Shown here piece by piece: positions 8,148-16,694 of a DNA stretch of 64,000 bases. Source of the DNA: JBBROS01 sp038229135 (GTDB taxonomy: Bacteria > Pseudomonadota > Alphaproteobacteria > Acetobacterales > Acetobacteraceae). The notes below the pieces were generated by a model. That model made no database searches and had not been told where the DNA came from. It saw only the letters and a program-made list of their open reading frames with translations. Where the stretch lies: contig JBBROS010000006.1 of the NCBI GenBank assembly GCA_038229135.1, forward strand, positions 1-64,000, in the 5' to 3' direction. Positions within the stretch are counted from its first letter, which is position 1; each line of letters begins with the position of its first letter. The position numbers were made by a program, and so were the translations under genes.

Positions 8148-9248
8148 ATGACCCAGCCGACCCTTGTTGTCCCACACGCCGCCCAGGGCACCCCGCGGAA
8201 CCCGTCCCAGCGCCTGGCACGGACCATCCTCGCCCTACTGCTCATCGGCCTCGGCCTGTTCGTGCTCTCCGGTTTCCTGCGCGCCCTCGTCTGGGCCGGC
8301 ATCCTCGCCATCGCCACCTGGCCGCTCTACACCCGGGTGCGGCTCCGCATGCCGCACGCCCACCCGGTGCTGCTGCCGCTGCTGTTCACCCTCGGCTCCA
8401 CCCTCATCGTGCTCGTCCCGCTCATCCTCATGGGCTTCCAGGTCGCCCACGAGGCGCGGGTGGTGGCCGGCCTGGTCCGCGACGCCCGCGCGGACGGCCT
8501 GCCCCTGCCGGAAACGCTCGCCCACCTCCCCGCCTTCCAGGACCAGGTCGCCACCTGGTGGCAGGCGAACCTCACCGACCCCGCCGGCGCCCGCGCGCTG
8601 CTGGGCCGGATCGACACCGAACTCCTCGCGATCAGCCGCAGCCTCGGCGCGCGCGTCCTGCACAGCGTCGTGCTGTTCGTCTTCACGCTGGTGACGCTCT
8701 TCTTCCTCTACCGCAGCGGCGACGCGCTCGGCCACCAAGCGCTGCATGCCAGCAACCGCCTGTTCGGCCGGCATGGCGAGGCGCTGGCCCGCCAGGTGAT
8801 CGCCTCCATCCACGGCACGGTCGATGGCCTCGTGCTCGTGGGCCTCGGCGTCGGCGCCATCCTCGGCGTGGGCTACGTGCTCGCCGGGGTTCCGCACCCA
8901 GCCCTGCTCGGCGCTGCCACCGCGGTGGGCGCGCTCATCCCCATGGGCGCGCCCGTCATCCTCGCCGTGGCATCGCTGCTGGTGCTGGGCGCGGGCAAGG
9001 CGCTCATGGCCGGGCTGCTGTTCGCCGGCGGGATGGTGGTCATCTTCATCGCCGACCACGCCATCCGCCCCGGCCTCATCGGCGGCGCCACGCGGCTGCC
9101 GTTCCTCTGGGTGCTGCTCGGCATCCTGGGCGGCGTCGAAGCATTCGGCCTGCTTGGCCTCTTCGTCGGCCCGGCCACCATGGCCGTGCTCATTCTGCTC
9201 TGGCGGGACTGGGTAGGGGATGCCACAAACGCCGCGCAACGACCCTGA
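8148..9248 (+). CDS. AI-2E family transporter (PF01594 type permease)
   Basis: An integral inner-membrane protein of 366 aa with about seven to eight hydrophobic segments. These include LALLLIGLGLFVLSGFLRALVW near the N-terminus and a C-terminal block with VGALIPMGAPVILAVASLL and FLWVLLGILGGVEAFGLLGLF. This topology and the PMGAP and GGVxAFGxxGLFxGP signatures are typical of the AI-2E/TqsA permease superfamily. Substrates in the family are varied or unknown (autoinducer-2, sodium/proton exchange). The ATG at 8148 follows GAAGG at five bases; a GTG lies six bases upstream. Its 3' end overlaps the start of glgP by 29 bp if the longest glgP start is used. Confidence 0.9.
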   Translation: MTQPTLVVPHAAQGTPRNPSQRLARTILALLLIGLGLFVLSGFLRALVWAGILAIATWPLYTRVRLRMPHAHPVLLPLLFTLGSTLIVLVPLILMGFQVAHEARVVAGLVRDARADGLPLPETLAHLPAFQDQVATWWQANLTDPAGARALLGRIDTELLAISRSLGARVLHSVVLFVFTLVTLFFLYRSGDALGHQALHASNRLFGRHGEALARQVIASIHGTVDGLVLVGLGVGAILGVGYVLAGVPHPALLGAATAVGALIPMGAPVILAVASLLVLGAGKALMAGLLFAGGMVVIFIADHAIRPGLIGGATRLPFLWVLLGILGGVEAFGLLGLFVGPATMAVLILLWRDWVGDATNAAQRP

Positions 9249-11754
9249 AACGGACGCCGCCCGCATGGACACGCCCGCCATCCCAACCCTCGCCTCATCC
9301 GGCCAGCACGCCATCCGGACGGCCGAGCTCCGCGCCCGCATCGTCGCCAAGCTTAACTACCAGGTCGGCAAGTCCCCCTCCGCCGCCAGCACGCGAGACT
9401 GGTTCCTCGCGACCGCGCTCGCCGTCCGCGACGAGATCGTCGACCGCTGGTTCGACAGCACGCGCCGCGGCTACGAGAGCGGGGCCAAGCGCGTCTATTA
9501 CCTCAGCCTCGAGTTCCTCATCGGCCGCCTGCTCGCCGACAGCCTCGGCAACCTCGGCCTCACCGAAGCCGTGCGCGACGCACTCGCGCAGGAAGGGATG
9601 GACCTCGAGGAGCTGCGCGAGCAGGAGCCCGACGCCGCCCTGGGCAACGGCGGCCTCGGGCGCCTGGCCGCCTGCTTCATGGAGAGCATGGCCACCCTCG
9701 GCATCGCCGCCTACGGCTACGGCATCCGCTACGAGCAGGGCCTGTTCCGCCAGGAGCTGCATGACGGCGTCCAGCAGGAGCTGCCCGAGGACTGGCTGCA
9801 GTTCGGCAACCCGTGGGAGTTCGAGCGCCCCGAGGTGAGCTACCCGGTCGGCTTCGGTGGCCACGTGGCAGCAACAGGGTCGGGATACGCGTGGAACCCG
9901 TCGGAGATCATCTCCGCCACCGCCTTCGACACGCCCGTGATCGGAGGCGCCACCAGCCCATCGACGTTGGAAGAAGGCGGCCACCACCACGCCAACACGC
10001 TGCGCCTCTGGTCCGCCCGCGCCGCGTCGCCCATGCACCTCGACCAGTTCAACCGCGGCGACCACGTGGGCGCCCTGCAGGACAAGGTCCGGACCGAGGC
10101 CATCAGCCGCGTCCTCTACCCCGGCGACGAGAGCGAGGCCGGGCAGGAATTGCGCCTTCGCCAGGAATACTTCTTCGCCAGCGCCTCGCTGCAGGACCTG
10201 CTGCGCCGGCACCTCGACCAGTTCGGCACGCTGTCCACCCTGCCGGACAAGGCCGCCATCCAGCTCAACGACACCCATCCGGCCATCGCCGTCATCGAGC
10301 TGATGCGCCTCCTGATGGACCTGCACGGCGTCGCTTGGGACGAGGCCTGGCGCATCACCGTCGGCACCATCGCCTACACCAACCACACCCTCCTGCCCGA
10401 AGCGCTCGAGACCTGGCCCGTCAGCCTCATGGAGCGCCTGCTGCCGCGCCACATGCAGCTCATCTACCTGCTGAATGGCCGCCACCTCGAGCACGTGCGC
10501 AAATCCACCATGGCAGCAGACGACGCGCTGCTGGCCGCCACCTCGCTCATCGACGAGCGGCACGGGCGCCGCGTGCGCATGGGCCACCTGGCCTTCCTCG
10601 GCAGCCACGCCATCAACGGCGTCAGCGCGTTGCACAGCCAGCTGATCAAGCAGACCATCTTCAACGACATGGACGGGATCTACCCCGGCCGCATCCAGAA
10701 CAAGACCAACGGCATCACCGTCCGCCGCTGGCTGCACCGCGCGAACCCGGCGCTCACCCGCCTCCTGGTGAACACGGTGGGCGAATCGGTGCTCTACGAC
10801 ACCGAGCGCCTGAGCGACCTCCGCGAGCATGCCGACGACGCCGGGCTGCAGACGGCCTTCGCCGCCCAGCGCCGCGCCGCCAAGGTGACGCTCGCCCGCA
10901 TCATCGCCGAGCGCACCGGAACCATGGTCGATCCTTCCGCCCTGTTCGACGTGCACATCAAGCGCATGCACGAATACAAGCGGCAATTGCTCAACGTGCT
11001 CCAGGCCGTGGCGCTCTACGACGCCATCCGCGCCCAGCCCACGCGGGATTGGGTGCCGCGGGTCAAGATCTTCGCCGGCAAGGCCGCACCGGGCTACATG
11101 ATGGCGAAACTCATCATCCGCCTCGCGCACGACGTGGCGCAGGTGGTCAACTCCGACCCCTCCGTGGCCGGGCGCCTCAAGATCGTGTTCCTGCCCAACT
11201 ACAACGTGAGCCTTGCCGAGCGCATCATCCCGGCGGCCGACCTCTCGGAGCAGATCAGCACCGCCGGCATGGAGGCCTCGGGCACCGGCAATATGAAGCT
11301 GGCGCTGAACGGCGCCATCACGATCGGAACGCTCGATGGTGCGAACGTCGAGATCCGCGACCACGTGGGTGCCGCCAACATCATGATCTTCGGCATGACG
11401 GCCGAGGAGGTCCGCGCCCGCGCCGCCCGCGGCCTGGGTGCCCATGCCGAGGTGGATGCGAGCCCCAGCCTCAGGCAGGCCCTGCTCAGCATCCGGGGCG
11501 GCATCTTCTCCCCGGGCGAGCCCGGGCGCTACGCCGGCCTGGTCGATGCCGTGATCGACCGCGACACCTTCATGGTGTGCAGCGACTTCGATGCCTACGA
11601 GGCCGCGCAGGGGTCCATCGACCGGCTCTGGCAGAACAAGCAGGCCTGGTGGCGCGCCTCCATCGTCAACACGGCGAGCATGGCCTGGTTCTCGTCGGAC
11701 CGGACGATCCGCGAATACGCCGACGAGATCTGGCACGCCCCGCAAGGCCTGTAG
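9220..11754 (+). CDS. glgP: Glycogen/alpha-glucan phosphorylase
   Basis: Removes glucose-1-phosphate from the non-reducing ends of alpha-1,4-glucan. The pyridoxal-phosphate lysine lies in EASGTGNMKLALNG (K693). Other hallmarks are VYYLSLEFLIGRLL near the N-terminus, LGNGGLGRLAACFMES, IKRMHEYKRQLLN and the C-terminal KIFAGKAAPGYMMAK and NYNVSLAE. Length (844 aa) is normal. The start at 9220 lies inside the end of the upstream permease; an ATG at 9265 is an equally possible start and would avoid the overlap. It heads the glycogen cluster glgP-glgC-DUF5990-glgA. Confidence 0.97.
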   Translation: MPQTPRNDPETDAARMDTPAIPTLASSGQHAIRTAELRARIVAKLNYQVGKSPSAASTRDWFLATALAVRDEIVDRWFDSTRRGYESGAKRVYYLSLEFLIGRLLADSLGNLGLTEAVRDALAQEGMDLEELREQEPDAALGNGGLGRLAACFMESMATLGIAAYGYGIRYEQGLFRQELHDGVQQELPEDWLQFGNPWEFERPEVSYPVGFGGHVAATGSGYAWNPSEIISATAFDTPVIGGATSPSTLEEGGHHHANTLRLWSARAASPMHLDQFNRGDHVGALQDKVRTEAISRVLYPGDESEAGQELRLRQEYFFASASLQDLLRRHLDQFGTLSTLPDKAAIQLNDTHPAIAVIELMRLLMDLHGVAWDEAWRITVGTIAYTNHTLLPEALETWPVSLMERLLPRHMQLIYLLNGRHLEHVRKSTMAADDALLAATSLIDERHGRRVRMGHLAFLGSHAINGVSALHSQLIKQTIFNDMDGIYPGRIQNKTNGITVRRWLHRANPALTRLLVNTVGESVLYDTERLSDLREHADDAGLQTAFAAQRRAAKVTLARIIAERTGTMVDPSALFDVHIKRMHEYKRQLLNVLQAVALYDAIRAQPTRDWVPRVKIFAGKAAPGYMMAKLIIRLAHDVAQVVNSDPSVAGRLKIVFLPNYNVSLAERIIPAADLSEQISTAGMEASGTGNMKLALNGAITIGTLDGANVEIRDHVGAANIMIFGMTAEEVRARAARGLGAHAEVDASPSLRQALLSIRGGIFSPGEPGRYAGLVDAVIDRDTFMVCSDFDAYEAAQGSIDRLWQNKQAWWRASIVNTASMAWFSSDRTIREYADEIWHAPQGL

Positions 11755-11776
11755 CGCGGCCCCATAAGGAACAAGC

Positions 11777-13060
11777 ATGTCCGACGCCCGTCCGATCCAC
11801 CAGAGCCCTGGCCGCCAGACCCCCCTCGTCCGCACCGCGATGGCCTACGTGCTGGCGGGCGGCCGCGGCTCGCGCCTCATGGAGCTCACCAACAACCGCG
11901 CCAAGCCCGCCGTGTATTTCGCCGGCAAGTCCCGCATCATCGACTTCGCGCTCTCGAACGCGCTCAACTCCGGCATCCGCCGCATCGGCGTCGCCACGCA
12001 ATACAAGGCCCACTCCCTCATCCGCCACCTGCAGCGGGGCTGGAACTTCTTCCGCCCCGAGCGCAACGAGAGCTTCGACATCCTGCCCGCGAGCCAGCGC
12101 GTGGACGAGGCCGGGTGGTACGCCGGCACCGCAGACGCCGTGTACCAGAACATTGACATCATCGAGGGCTACGACCCGCGCTACATCGTGCTGCTCGCCG
12201 GCGACCACATCTACAAGATGGATTACGGCCCCATGCTGGAGCAGCATGTGGCCCAGGGCGCGGACGTCACGGTCGCCTGCGTCGAGGTGCCGCGTATGGA
12301 GGCCACCGGCTTCGGCGTGATGGCCGTCGACTCCGAGGACCGCATCACCTCGTTCCTGGAAAAGCCCGCCGACCCGCCCGGCATCCCGGGCGACCCGGAC
12401 CACGCGCTGGCCAGCATGGGCATCTACGTCTTCGAGACCCGCTTCCTCATCGAGCGCCTGCGCGAGGATGCGGCCGACCCCCATTCCACGCATGATTTCG
12501 GCCGCGACATCATCCCCCGCATCGTCCAGGGCGGACGCGCCATCGCCCACCGCTTCGCCCGCTCCTGCGTGCGCAGCGCCGCCGAAAACCAGTCCTACTG
12601 GCGGGACGTCGGCACCGTGGACGCCTACTGGGAGGCCAACGTCGACCTCACCGATTTCGTCCCCGGCCTCGACCTCTACGACCGCGACTGGCCCATCTGG
12701 ACCTATGCCGAAATCGTGCCGCCGGCGAAGTTCATCCACGACGAGGCGCAGCGGCGCGGCCAGGCCATGAGCAGCCTCGTCAGCGGCGGCTGCATCGTCT
12801 CGGGCTCCACCATCCGGCGCTCGCTGCTGTTCACCGGCGTGCACACGCACTCCTATGCCCGGATCGAGGGCGCAGTCGTGCTGCCCTACGCCTCCATCGG
12901 CCGCGGCGTGCACCTCACCAACGTCGTCATCGACCGCGGCGTGCGGATCCCGGATGGCCTCATCGTCGGCGAGGACGCCGTTGCCGATGCCGCCCGCTTC
13001 CGCCGGACCAGCCGGGGCGTATGCCTCATCACACAACCGATGATCGACGCGCTGGGCTAA
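11777..13060 (+). CDS. glgC: Glucose-1-phosphate adenylyltransferase
   Basis: Produces ADP-glucose, the donor for glycogen synthesis, and is the usual control point of the pathway. The N-terminal nucleotidyltransferase motif LAGGRGSRLMEL (27-38) and RAKPAVYFAGK (41-51) are followed by AGDHIYKMDY. A C-terminal left-handed beta-helix (about 300-427; repeats such as SGSTIRRSLLFTGV and GRGVHLTNVVIDRGV) carries the allosteric region. An AAGGA precedes the ATG. Its TAA overlaps the next ATG by one base (TAATG). Length, 427 aa, is normal. Confidence 0.97.
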   Translation: MSDARPIHQSPGRQTPLVRTAMAYVLAGGRGSRLMELTNNRAKPAVYFAGKSRIIDFALSNALNSGIRRIGVATQYKAHSLIRHLQRGWNFFRPERNESFDILPASQRVDEAGWYAGTADAVYQNIDIIEGYDPRYIVLLAGDHIYKMDYGPMLEQHVAQGADVTVACVEVPRMEATGFGVMAVDSEDRITSFLEKPADPPGIPGDPDHALASMGIYVFETRFLIERLREDAADPHSTHDFGRDIIPRIVQGGRAIAHRFARSCVRSAAENQSYWRDVGTVDAYWEANVDLTDFVPGLDLYDRDWPIWTYAEIVPPAKFIHDEAQRRGQAMSSLVSGGCIVSGSTIRRSLLFTGVHTHSYARIEGAVVLPYASIGRGVHLTNVVIDRGVRIPDGLIVGEDAVADAARFRRTSRGVCLITQPMIDALG

Positions 13061-13485
13061 TGCCGCCGGCTTCGCACGAGACGCTGCGCCTGCGCGTGCT
13101 GCACGACGGCGCGCAGCCCGGCCCGGCGATCGCGGGCGCCGGCCCTGTCGTCACGCTCGATGCGAAGGGCCGCACCCACTCCGGCACGCCGTCGCCCGAC
13201 GGCCGCTTCGTCTTCGACTTCACGGTCCAGGCCCGCCTCGAGCACGACCGCGCCACGTTCACCGGCCCGTTCTGCCAGGGCAGCCCGGCCGATCGCTTCC
13301 TCTACCTCGCCTGGCCCAACCCACGAGGCGCCACCACCCCCTGGGCCTGGCGCATCAAGCTGCCCCTCGCCCAGATCGGCCCGGCCCTGATCGAAGCCGC
13401 GGTGGCCCGGTCCCGCCCCATCGAGGCGGACGCGACGGGACGCAAGCCGCACAGCAGCGAGGCCGTCGCGTGGAGGCTGGGATGA
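13060..13485 (+). CDS. DUF5990 family protein
   Basis: A 141-aa protein I assign to DUF5990 by pattern: LRLRVLHD..., an internal GRTHSGTPSPDGRFVFDFTVQ block, GPFCQGSPADRFLYLAWPN, and a basic RIKLPLAQI near the C-terminus. The family has no established function. It is translationally coupled to glgC (TAATG) and followed by glgA after 76 bp, so it travels inside the glycogen operon here. No catalytic motif, signal peptide or membrane segment is evident. An alternative is that it is simply a passenger. Confidence 0.75.
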   Translation: MPPASHETLRLRVLHDGAQPGPAIAGAGPVVTLDAKGRTHSGTPSPDGRFVFDFTVQARLEHDRATFTGPFCQGSPADRFLYLAWPNPRGATTPWAWRIKLPLAQIGPALIEAAVARSRPIEADATGRKPHSSEAVAWRLG

Positions 13486-13561
13486 CGTTCCCGCCGTTCG
13501 CGCCTGTCGCCGCCCCTCCCCCGGCCCCTCCCGCATCGCGCGAACCCGAACCCTCCATGCA

Positions 13562-15019
13562 ATGATCCCACTCCAGGTTCTCGCCGTCGCCTCCGAAGCC
13601 TTTCCCGTCATCAAGACGGGCGGCCTCGCGGACGTCGTCGGCGCCCTGCCTGCCGCCCTCGCGCCGCACGGCATCGCAGTCCGCACGCTCATCCCCGGAT
13701 ACCGCCCCGTTCTCGCCGCCCTGCCCCGCGCCCGCACGCTCCAGACGCTCGAGCTCATGGGCGCGCCCGCCCGCATCCGCGCCGGCAAGGTCGGCGACCT
13801 CGACCTCCTGGTGCTCGACGCCCCCCACCTCTTCGACCGCGACGGCGGTCCCTACTCGGCCCACGGCGTCGACTTCCCGGACAATCCGCTCCGCTTCGGC
13901 GCCCTCTGCCAAGCGGCCGCCGCAATCGCCCGGGGGGCGCTGGCGGGCGAAGGCGGGCCGGGCTGGCGGCCAGACCTCGTCCACGCCCATGATTGGCAGG
14001 CCGGGCTCACCCCGGCCTACCTCGCCTATGACGGCGGGCCGCCCATGCCCACCGTATTCACCGTCCACAACCTCGCCTTCCAGGGCTGGTGCCCTGCCAG
14101 CCTGCTCGGCCCCCTCGGGCTCCCGCCCGAGGCCTTCGGCATCGAGGGCGTCGAGTATTTCGGGGGCATCGGCACGCTCAAGGCCGGGCTGCGGCTGGCG
14201 GATCGCATCACCACCGTAAGCCCCACCTACGCCGCCGAGATCACCACCCCCGCGGACGGGCAGGCCCTCGATGGCCTGCTCCGAACCCGCCGCGCCGCGC
14301 TCTCCGGCATCGTGAACGGCATCGACACCGCCGTGTGGGACCCTGCCGCCGATCCTGCGCTCCCCGCCCGCTACTCCGGCCCTGCCGCCCGCGCCCGGGG
14401 CCGCAACAAGGCCGCGCTCCAGGCCGCCATGGGCCTCGCGCCCAAGCTCGGCACGCTGCTCTTCGGCATGGTCAGCCGCCTCACCGAGCAGAAGGGCATC
14501 GACCTCGTGCTCGAGGCCCTGCCCGCGATCCTCGGCCACGGCGCCCAGCTTGCCATCGTCGGCACGGGAGACCCCGCCTTCGAGCAAAGCCTGCGCACCG
14601 CCGCTGCCACGCACCCCGGCCGGGTGGCCGTGCGAATCGGCTACGACGAGGGTCTCGCGCACCTGATGCAGGCCGGGATCGACGCCCTGCTCGTCCCATC
14701 GCGGTTCGAGCCATGCGGCCTCACGCAGTTGTGTGCACTGCGGTATGGCGCCATCCCGGTAGTCGCCCGCGTGGGCGGCCTGGCTGACACGGTCATCGAC
14801 GCGAACGCCGCATCGTTGGCCGCAGGGGTCGCGACAGGTATCCAGTTCCTGCCCGTCTCTACGCAAGGCCTTGTAAACGCGATCGATCGCACGGCGGCCC
14901 TGCACGCGGGCGCCGAGGCGTGGCGTCGGACACAACGCAACGCCATGCGGGCCCAGGTCGGGTGGGCCCGCCCCGCCGCCGCCTACGCTGCATTGTTCCG
15001 TATGGTCGTGCACGGCTGA
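13562..15019 (+). CDS. glgA: Glycogen synthase (ADP-glucose type)
   Basis: A GT-B family 5 transferase (485 aa) that extends alpha-1,4-glucan from ADP-glucose. The KTGGLADVVGALP motif near the N-terminus (K18) binds ADP-glucose. VHAHDWQAGL, TVHNLAFQG and the C-terminal PSRFEPCGLTQLCALRYG with its conserved glutamate are intact. It closes the glgP-glgC-DUF5990-glgA cluster. Branching and debranching enzymes are not in the window. The gap of 76 bp before it holds no obvious terminator. Confidence 0.97.
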   Translation: MIPLQVLAVASEAFPVIKTGGLADVVGALPAALAPHGIAVRTLIPGYRPVLAALPRARTLQTLELMGAPARIRAGKVGDLDLLVLDAPHLFDRDGGPYSAHGVDFPDNPLRFGALCQAAAAIARGALAGEGGPGWRPDLVHAHDWQAGLTPAYLAYDGGPPMPTVFTVHNLAFQGWCPASLLGPLGLPPEAFGIEGVEYFGGIGTLKAGLRLADRITTVSPTYAAEITTPADGQALDGLLRTRRAALSGIVNGIDTAVWDPAADPALPARYSGPAARARGRNKAALQAAMGLAPKLGTLLFGMVSRLTEQKGIDLVLEALPAILGHGAQLAIVGTGDPAFEQSLRTAAATHPGRVAVRIGYDEGLAHLMQAGIDALLVPSRFEPCGLTQLCALRYGAIPVVARVGGLADTVIDANAASLAAGVATGIQFLPVSTQGLVNAIDRTAALHAGAEAWRRTQRNAMRAQVGWARPAAAYAALFRMVVHG

Positions 15020-15117
15020 CGTGCGCGATATGGGGCTGGAACCAACGCCCCCGCCATGCGTCTGTGTGAGCGTGTCTCCGGGCGTCGTCCCCCCCGACCT
15101 TGCCCGGATCGATGCGC

Positions 15118-15231
15118 ATGGCGCGGCTTGAGCCTATCCCCCCCGACTGGCTCGGCCGCGCCGACCGCGCCCCTTTCCACCCACGTTGCTTCCGGCCAAA
15201 TTGCAGCCCCCTAAACGGAGCGGCTGAATGA
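15118..15231 (+). CDS. Possible 37-aa upstream peptide coupled to dapB
   Basis: The 208 bp between glgA and dapB contain a 38-codon frame from ATG 15118. Its TGA overlaps the dapB ATG (ATGA at 15228-15231). The peptide begins MARLEPIPPDWLG and has two cysteines (CFRPNC) near its end. I recognise no family. The exact overlap with dapB, like most gene junctions here, is the main reason to list it; it could be a coupling leader. It may equally be a chance frame in G+C-rich DNA, and no strong ribosome-binding site precedes it. Confidence 0.25.
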   Translation: MARLEPIPPDWLGRADRAPFHPRCFRPNCSPLNGAAE

Positions 15232-15992
15232 GGATCGGGATCGTTGGCGCCGGCGGACGCATGGGCCGGTTGCTCGCCGAGGAGGCCGTCGCAGCCGGGC
15301 ATTTCCTTTCTGGCGGGCTTCTCCGCCCTGGCTCGGCCGCTCGGTTGCCGCCGGGGCTGGATGCCGCTCCATCCCTCGAAGCCCTCGCTGGATCGAGCGA
15401 CGCGGTGATCGACTTCACCATCGCCAGCGCCGCCCAGGGCCACGCGACCACGCTGGCCACTGGCCGCGCTGCCTGGATCGTCGGCACGTCCGGCCTCTCG
15501 GCCGCCGACGAGGCCGCCGTCGCCGCTGCCGCCCGCCGCATCCCGGTCGTCTACTCCGCCAATTTCTCGCCGGGCATCACCCTCCTGCTCGAGCTCGCAG
15601 CCCGCATGGCGCAAGCCCTGCCCGGCGAGGCCTACGATGCCGAGATCGTCGAGATGCACCATCGCCAAAAGGTCGACGCGCCCTCGGGCACCGCCGTCGC
15701 CCTCGGTCGCGCCGTCGCCGCCGCACGCGGGCAGGAGCTCGCCGACGCCATGGAGAGCGGCCGCGATGGCCACACCGGCCCCCGCCGCCCCGGCGCCATC
15801 GGCTTCGCGGCACTCCGGGGAGGCCAAGTGGTCGGCGAGCACACCCTGCTCTTCGCGGGCGCCAGCGAGCACGTGGCCCTCACCCACCGCGCCTTCGACC
15901 GCCGGGTGTTCGCCTCCGGCGCCGTCCGTGCGGCGGCCTGGGCCGCGGGCCGCCCGCCCGGCCTCTACACCATGCGGGATGTGATGGCCTGA
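15228..15992 (+). CDS. dapB: 4-hydroxy-tetrahydrodipicolinate reductase
   Basis: Second step of the diaminopimelate/lysine branch after aspartate semialdehyde: NAD(P)H reduction of hydroxy-tetrahydrodipicolinate. The Rossmann motif GIVGAGGRMG (4-13) starts the protein. The catalytic region EMHHRQKVDAPSGTA (142-156), with paired histidines and K148, is intact, as is the GFAALRGGQVVGEHTLLFAG block. Length (254 aa) is normal. CGGAG lies upstream, inside the possible small upstream frame. Its stop overlaps a CTG that may be the true start of the following gene. Confidence 0.96.
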   Translation: MRIGIVGAGGRMGRLLAEEAVAAGHFLSGGLLRPGSAARLPPGLDAAPSLEALAGSSDAVIDFTIASAAQGHATTLATGRAAWIVGTSGLSAADEAAVAAAARRIPVVYSANFSPGITLLLELAARMAQALPGEAYDAEIVEMHHRQKVDAPSGTAVALGRAVAAARGQELADAMESGRDGHTGPRRPGAIGFAALRGGQVVGEHTLLFAGASEHVALTHRAFDRRVFASGAVRAAAWAAGRPPGLYTMRDVMA

Positions 15993-16018
15993 GAGCCTTC
16001 GCCGAGCGCCACCCCACC

Positions 16019-16549
16019 TTGTGGCACGTGGCCGACCGCGCCGCCCTCCCCGGCATCCGCTCCCACGGGCTGCTGTCCGCCCGCGCCTTGTGCGCGCTGC
16101 ATGGCGTGGCCAGCGACGACCTCCTGCGCGAGAACCGCCTGTGCTGGAGGCAGGCCGGCCCGGCCATGCTCCGCAGGCAAGGCATGCGCGACGTGGTGCT
16201 TCGCCCCAGGCTCGACCCTGCCATCGCCTGCCCCGACTGGCGCTGGTTCATCAACGGGCACGTCTTCCTCTTTCCGACCGAGGCCGCGGCCCTGCGCCTC
16301 CGCGCCAGCGAGCCGGGCCGCGACCAGATCCTGCTGCGCTTTACCGCTGCATACGTCATGGGGGCCGGGCTGCTCACCTGCCGCTACAACAACGGCTTCG
16401 CCGATCGCCGACCGATCGCCACGGCACGGCGCCGCACCTGGTCCGACTATCAGCCGGTCGAAGCCTGGGCCGGCACACAAGTGGCCGAGCTGGCCGTGCC
16501 CGACCGCATCCCGGCGCACATCCCGTTCGCGGTCGAACCCCCGGGTTGA
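16019..16549 (+). CDS. DUF7002 family protein
   Basis: I assign this 176-aa protein to DUF7002 by the N-terminal pattern LWHVADRAALPGIRSHGLLSARAL, split here as LWHVADRAALPG and IRSHGLLSARAL, followed by FINGHVFLFP and TCRYNNGF. The family is of unknown function. The first standard start codon is TTG 16019. The frame continues upstream as RAFAERHPT, which looks like the genuine family N-terminus. It reaches a CTG at 15989 that overlaps the dapB TGA as CTGA, so the true start may be that non-canonical codon. No membrane segment or signal peptide. Confidence 0.7.
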   Translation: MWHVADRAALPGIRSHGLLSARALCALHGVASDDLLRENRLCWRQAGPAMLRRQGMRDVVLRPRLDPAIACPDWRWFINGHVFLFPTEAAALRLRASEPGRDQILLRFTAAYVMGAGLLTCRYNNGFADRRPIATARRRTWSDYQPVEAWAGTQVAELAVPDRIPAHIPFAVEPPG

Positions 16550-16630
16550 CCACCGTTCCCCTTTCCGTCAAACCCTGCCCGCCCCGGCGCAAATCCGGTG
16601 CGACGGGCCGATCGCGCGGAACAGCGCGAC

Positions 16631-16674
16631 GCCGAACCCCATCCATGTTCGGCCTGCGCAACCAGCCGACGCAG
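16631..16674 (+). promoter_or_regulatory. Two consecutive hairpins in the metK leader
   Basis: GCCGAAC (16631-16637) pairs perfectly with GTTCGGC (16647-16653) around a 9-base loop. Immediately after, CTGCG (16654-16658) pairs with CGCAG (16670-16674). The second stem ends about 10 bases before the AGAGGAG of metK. Adjacent stems abutting a ribosome-binding site are the geometry of a translational control element, and metK leaders often carry SAM-sensing RNAs. The sequence does not match any SAM riboswitch class I can recall, so this is a structural candidate only. Confidence 0.35.
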
Positions 16675-16694
16675 CGCGACAAGAGGAGCAATCC

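Noticed and set aside
9295..11835. An 846-codon open frame on the minus strand opposite glgP
   Set aside because: Low-complexity Ala/Val/Gly/Asp-rich product with no domain, exactly antisense to a fully conserved glgP; a G+C codon-position shadow.
16550..16694. Known SAM riboswitch upstream of metK
   Set aside because: Hairpins are present, but no conserved core of a described SAM class could be matched, so only a structural candidate is reported.
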